DNA from: Campylobacteraceae bacterium
Lineage (GTDB): Bacteria; Campylobacterota; Campylobacteria; Campylobacterales; Sulfurospirillaceae
Assembly (NCBI GenBank): GCA_027055635.1
Contig: JALUMZ010000314.1
Span: 1 to 5,673 of the forward strand
Reading direction: 5' to 3'
DNA: 5,673 nucleotides
Shown here piece by piece: positions 4,708 to 5,673 of the stretch. Position 1 is the stretch's first letter. Every line of letters starts with the position of its first letter. Below the pieces are notes generated by a model. The model saw nothing but the letters and a program-made list of their open reading frames with translations. It searched no databases and was not told where the DNA came from. The position numbers and the translations under genes are program-made.

Positions 4708-5673
4708 TTATTTCTGAGCAGCCTCGATTAGACTTTTTCCTATTACATCATAGAATTTTGGGTAGATTCCTACCATTACTTTTCTCCAAGCAGCTGTCTG
4801 TTCAGGAGTCAGTGTATAAATTTTTAACTTACCGGTTTTGTCTGCATATGCTTTAACTTTAGCCAAAAATTGTCCCTCTAGTGCAGCAGCCTCTTTTCTT
4901 TCATATACTGTTGCTTCATTCATAGCTTGGATAATTTTTGGTTTTAAATCAGCTGGTAGTTTACTCCAAAATCTTTTGCTCATTACTACTAGATAACCTA
5001 AGTAACCATGATTTGAAAGAGTTAGATTTTTTTGTACTTCATAGAATTTTTTGGTATAGAAGTTAGATAGTGGATTTTCGCCTCCGTCAACAACACCTTG
5101 TTGAAGCGCAGAATACACTTCTGAAAAAGGTAAAACTTGTGGATTTGCTCCAACTGCTTTAAATTGAGCTTCAAGAACTTTTGAACTCATAATTCTAAAT
5201 TTTTGACCTTTTGCATCTTTTGGCCAAATAAGTGCTTTTTTATTTGTTGAGAGTTGTTTAAAGCCATTGTCCCAATAATTTAGTGCTACAAAACCTTTTT
5301 TTGTAACCAAATCTTTTAGTTTTGCTCCAACTGCTCCGTCCATAACTGCATGAAGATGACTTACATCTCTAAACAAGAATGGTAAATCAAAAAGTTGAAG
5401 CTGAGGAACCAATCTTGTAAATTTTGAGAAACTAGGAACTGCCATTTGGACATTTCCTATCTTTAAAGCTTTCATAACAGCTTTATCAGAGTACAGTTGA
5501 GAGTTAGGGAAAACTTTAACTTCTACCTTACCGTTGGTTAGCTCATTTACTCTTTTAGCAAAAAAGTTAGCAGCTTTTCCTTTTGGTGTATTTGGACTTA
5601 CAACATGTGAGAATTTAATAGTATATTCTGCAGCGAATGTTGAAGAAACTAAAAACGCTGCAGCAGCAGCAAT
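4708..5673 (-). CDS. dctP: TRAP transporter periplasmic binding protein DctP (5' end outside window)
   Basis: The extracytoplasmic solute receptor of the TRAP system. The frame is open to the window edge, giving 321 visible residues; only the first few residues of the signal peptide are missing, so the often-assigned internal Met at 5475 is not the start. Visible residues 1-14 are the end of a signal peptide (Ala-rich, ..FLVSSTFA), and the mature protein begins AEYTIKFSHVV. Family landmarks follow: SPNTPKGKAANFFAKRV, VFPNSQLY (about residues 54-61), LFDLPFLFRD, then KGQKFRIM with Arg160 in the position of the conserved arginine that binds the substrate carboxylate. GVVDGGENPLSNFYTKKF (193-210) and LTLSNHGYLGYLVV come next. 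This pattern is that of the C4-dicarboxylate (succinate/fumarate/malate) branch, though other carboxylates cannot be excluded. Its promoter lies outside the window. Confidence 0.93.
   Translation of the reverse strand: MAAAAAFLVSSTFAAEYTIKFSHVVSPNTPKGKAANFFAKRVNELTNGKVEVKVFPNSQLYSDKAVMKALKIGNVQMAVPSFSKFTRLVPQLQLFDLPFLFRDVSHLHAVMDGAVGAKLKDLVTKKGFVALNYWDNGFKQLSTNKKALIWPKDAKGQKFRIMSSKVLEAQFKAVGANPQVLPFSEVYSALQQGVVDGGENPLSNFYTKKFYEVQKNLTLSNHGYLGYLVVMSKRFWSKLPADLKPKIIQAMNEATVYERKEAAALEGQFLAKVKAYADKTGKLKIYTLTPEQTAAWRKVMVGIYPKFYDVIGKSLIEAAQK

Noticed and set aside
1..5673. CRISPR array, tRNA or rRNA gene, or a complete insertion sequence
   Set aside because: I saw no regularly spaced repeats, no tRNA or rRNA signature and no transposase frame in the window.

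Overview
The window is an AT-rich stretch of a chromosome that looks like Campylobacterota (the former Epsilonproteobacteria). The main evidence is the porin: its signal peptide and mature start (MKLAKLSLAA..., then VANA|TPLEDAIKG and a glycine/tyrosine-rich first strand) closely resemble the Campylobacter major outer membrane protein family. The promoters, with clear -10 boxes and mostly weak -35 boxes, also fit. A free-living, Sulfurimonas- or Sulfurospirillum-like relative is plausible, but I cannot name the genus from this sequence.

Layout. Bases 1-150 are a non-coding leader with -10 boxes and a YefM-type operator core. Bases 151-696 (+ strand) hold a type II toxin-antitoxin module: an intact Phd/YefM-like antitoxin and a YafQ-like toxin broken by a one-base frameshift near its 3' end. 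A perfect 19-bp repeat lies on both sides of the module (42-60 and 742-760). All the remaining genes are on the minus strand. Read 5'->3' on that strand they are dctP (incomplete at the right edge of the window), dctQ, dctM, an outer membrane porin, and a small periplasmic cytochrome c. Convincing minus-strand intrinsic terminators follow the porin (1438-1470) and the cytochrome (782-818). Strong hairpins that are not typical terminators on the coding strand lie between dctP and dctQ and between dctM and the porin gene.

How the genes fit together. dctP-dctQ-dctM encode a complete TRAP transporter: periplasmic binding protein, small membrane subunit and large membrane subunit. It probably takes up a C4-dicarboxylate such as succinate, fumarate or malate, driven by an ion gradient. 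The porin downstream has its own good promoter and would let small solutes through the outer membrane. The cytochrome c downstream again has its own -10 box and is an electron carrier of the periplasm. Joint function of these three units is only a neighbourhood inference.

I see no evidence for a novel multi-gene system. The most useful observations are the frameshifted toxin with a recoverable C-terminal active-site motif, the 19-bp repeats flanking the module, the porin promoter with a tandem upstream site, and the paired hairpins inside the TRAP operon.
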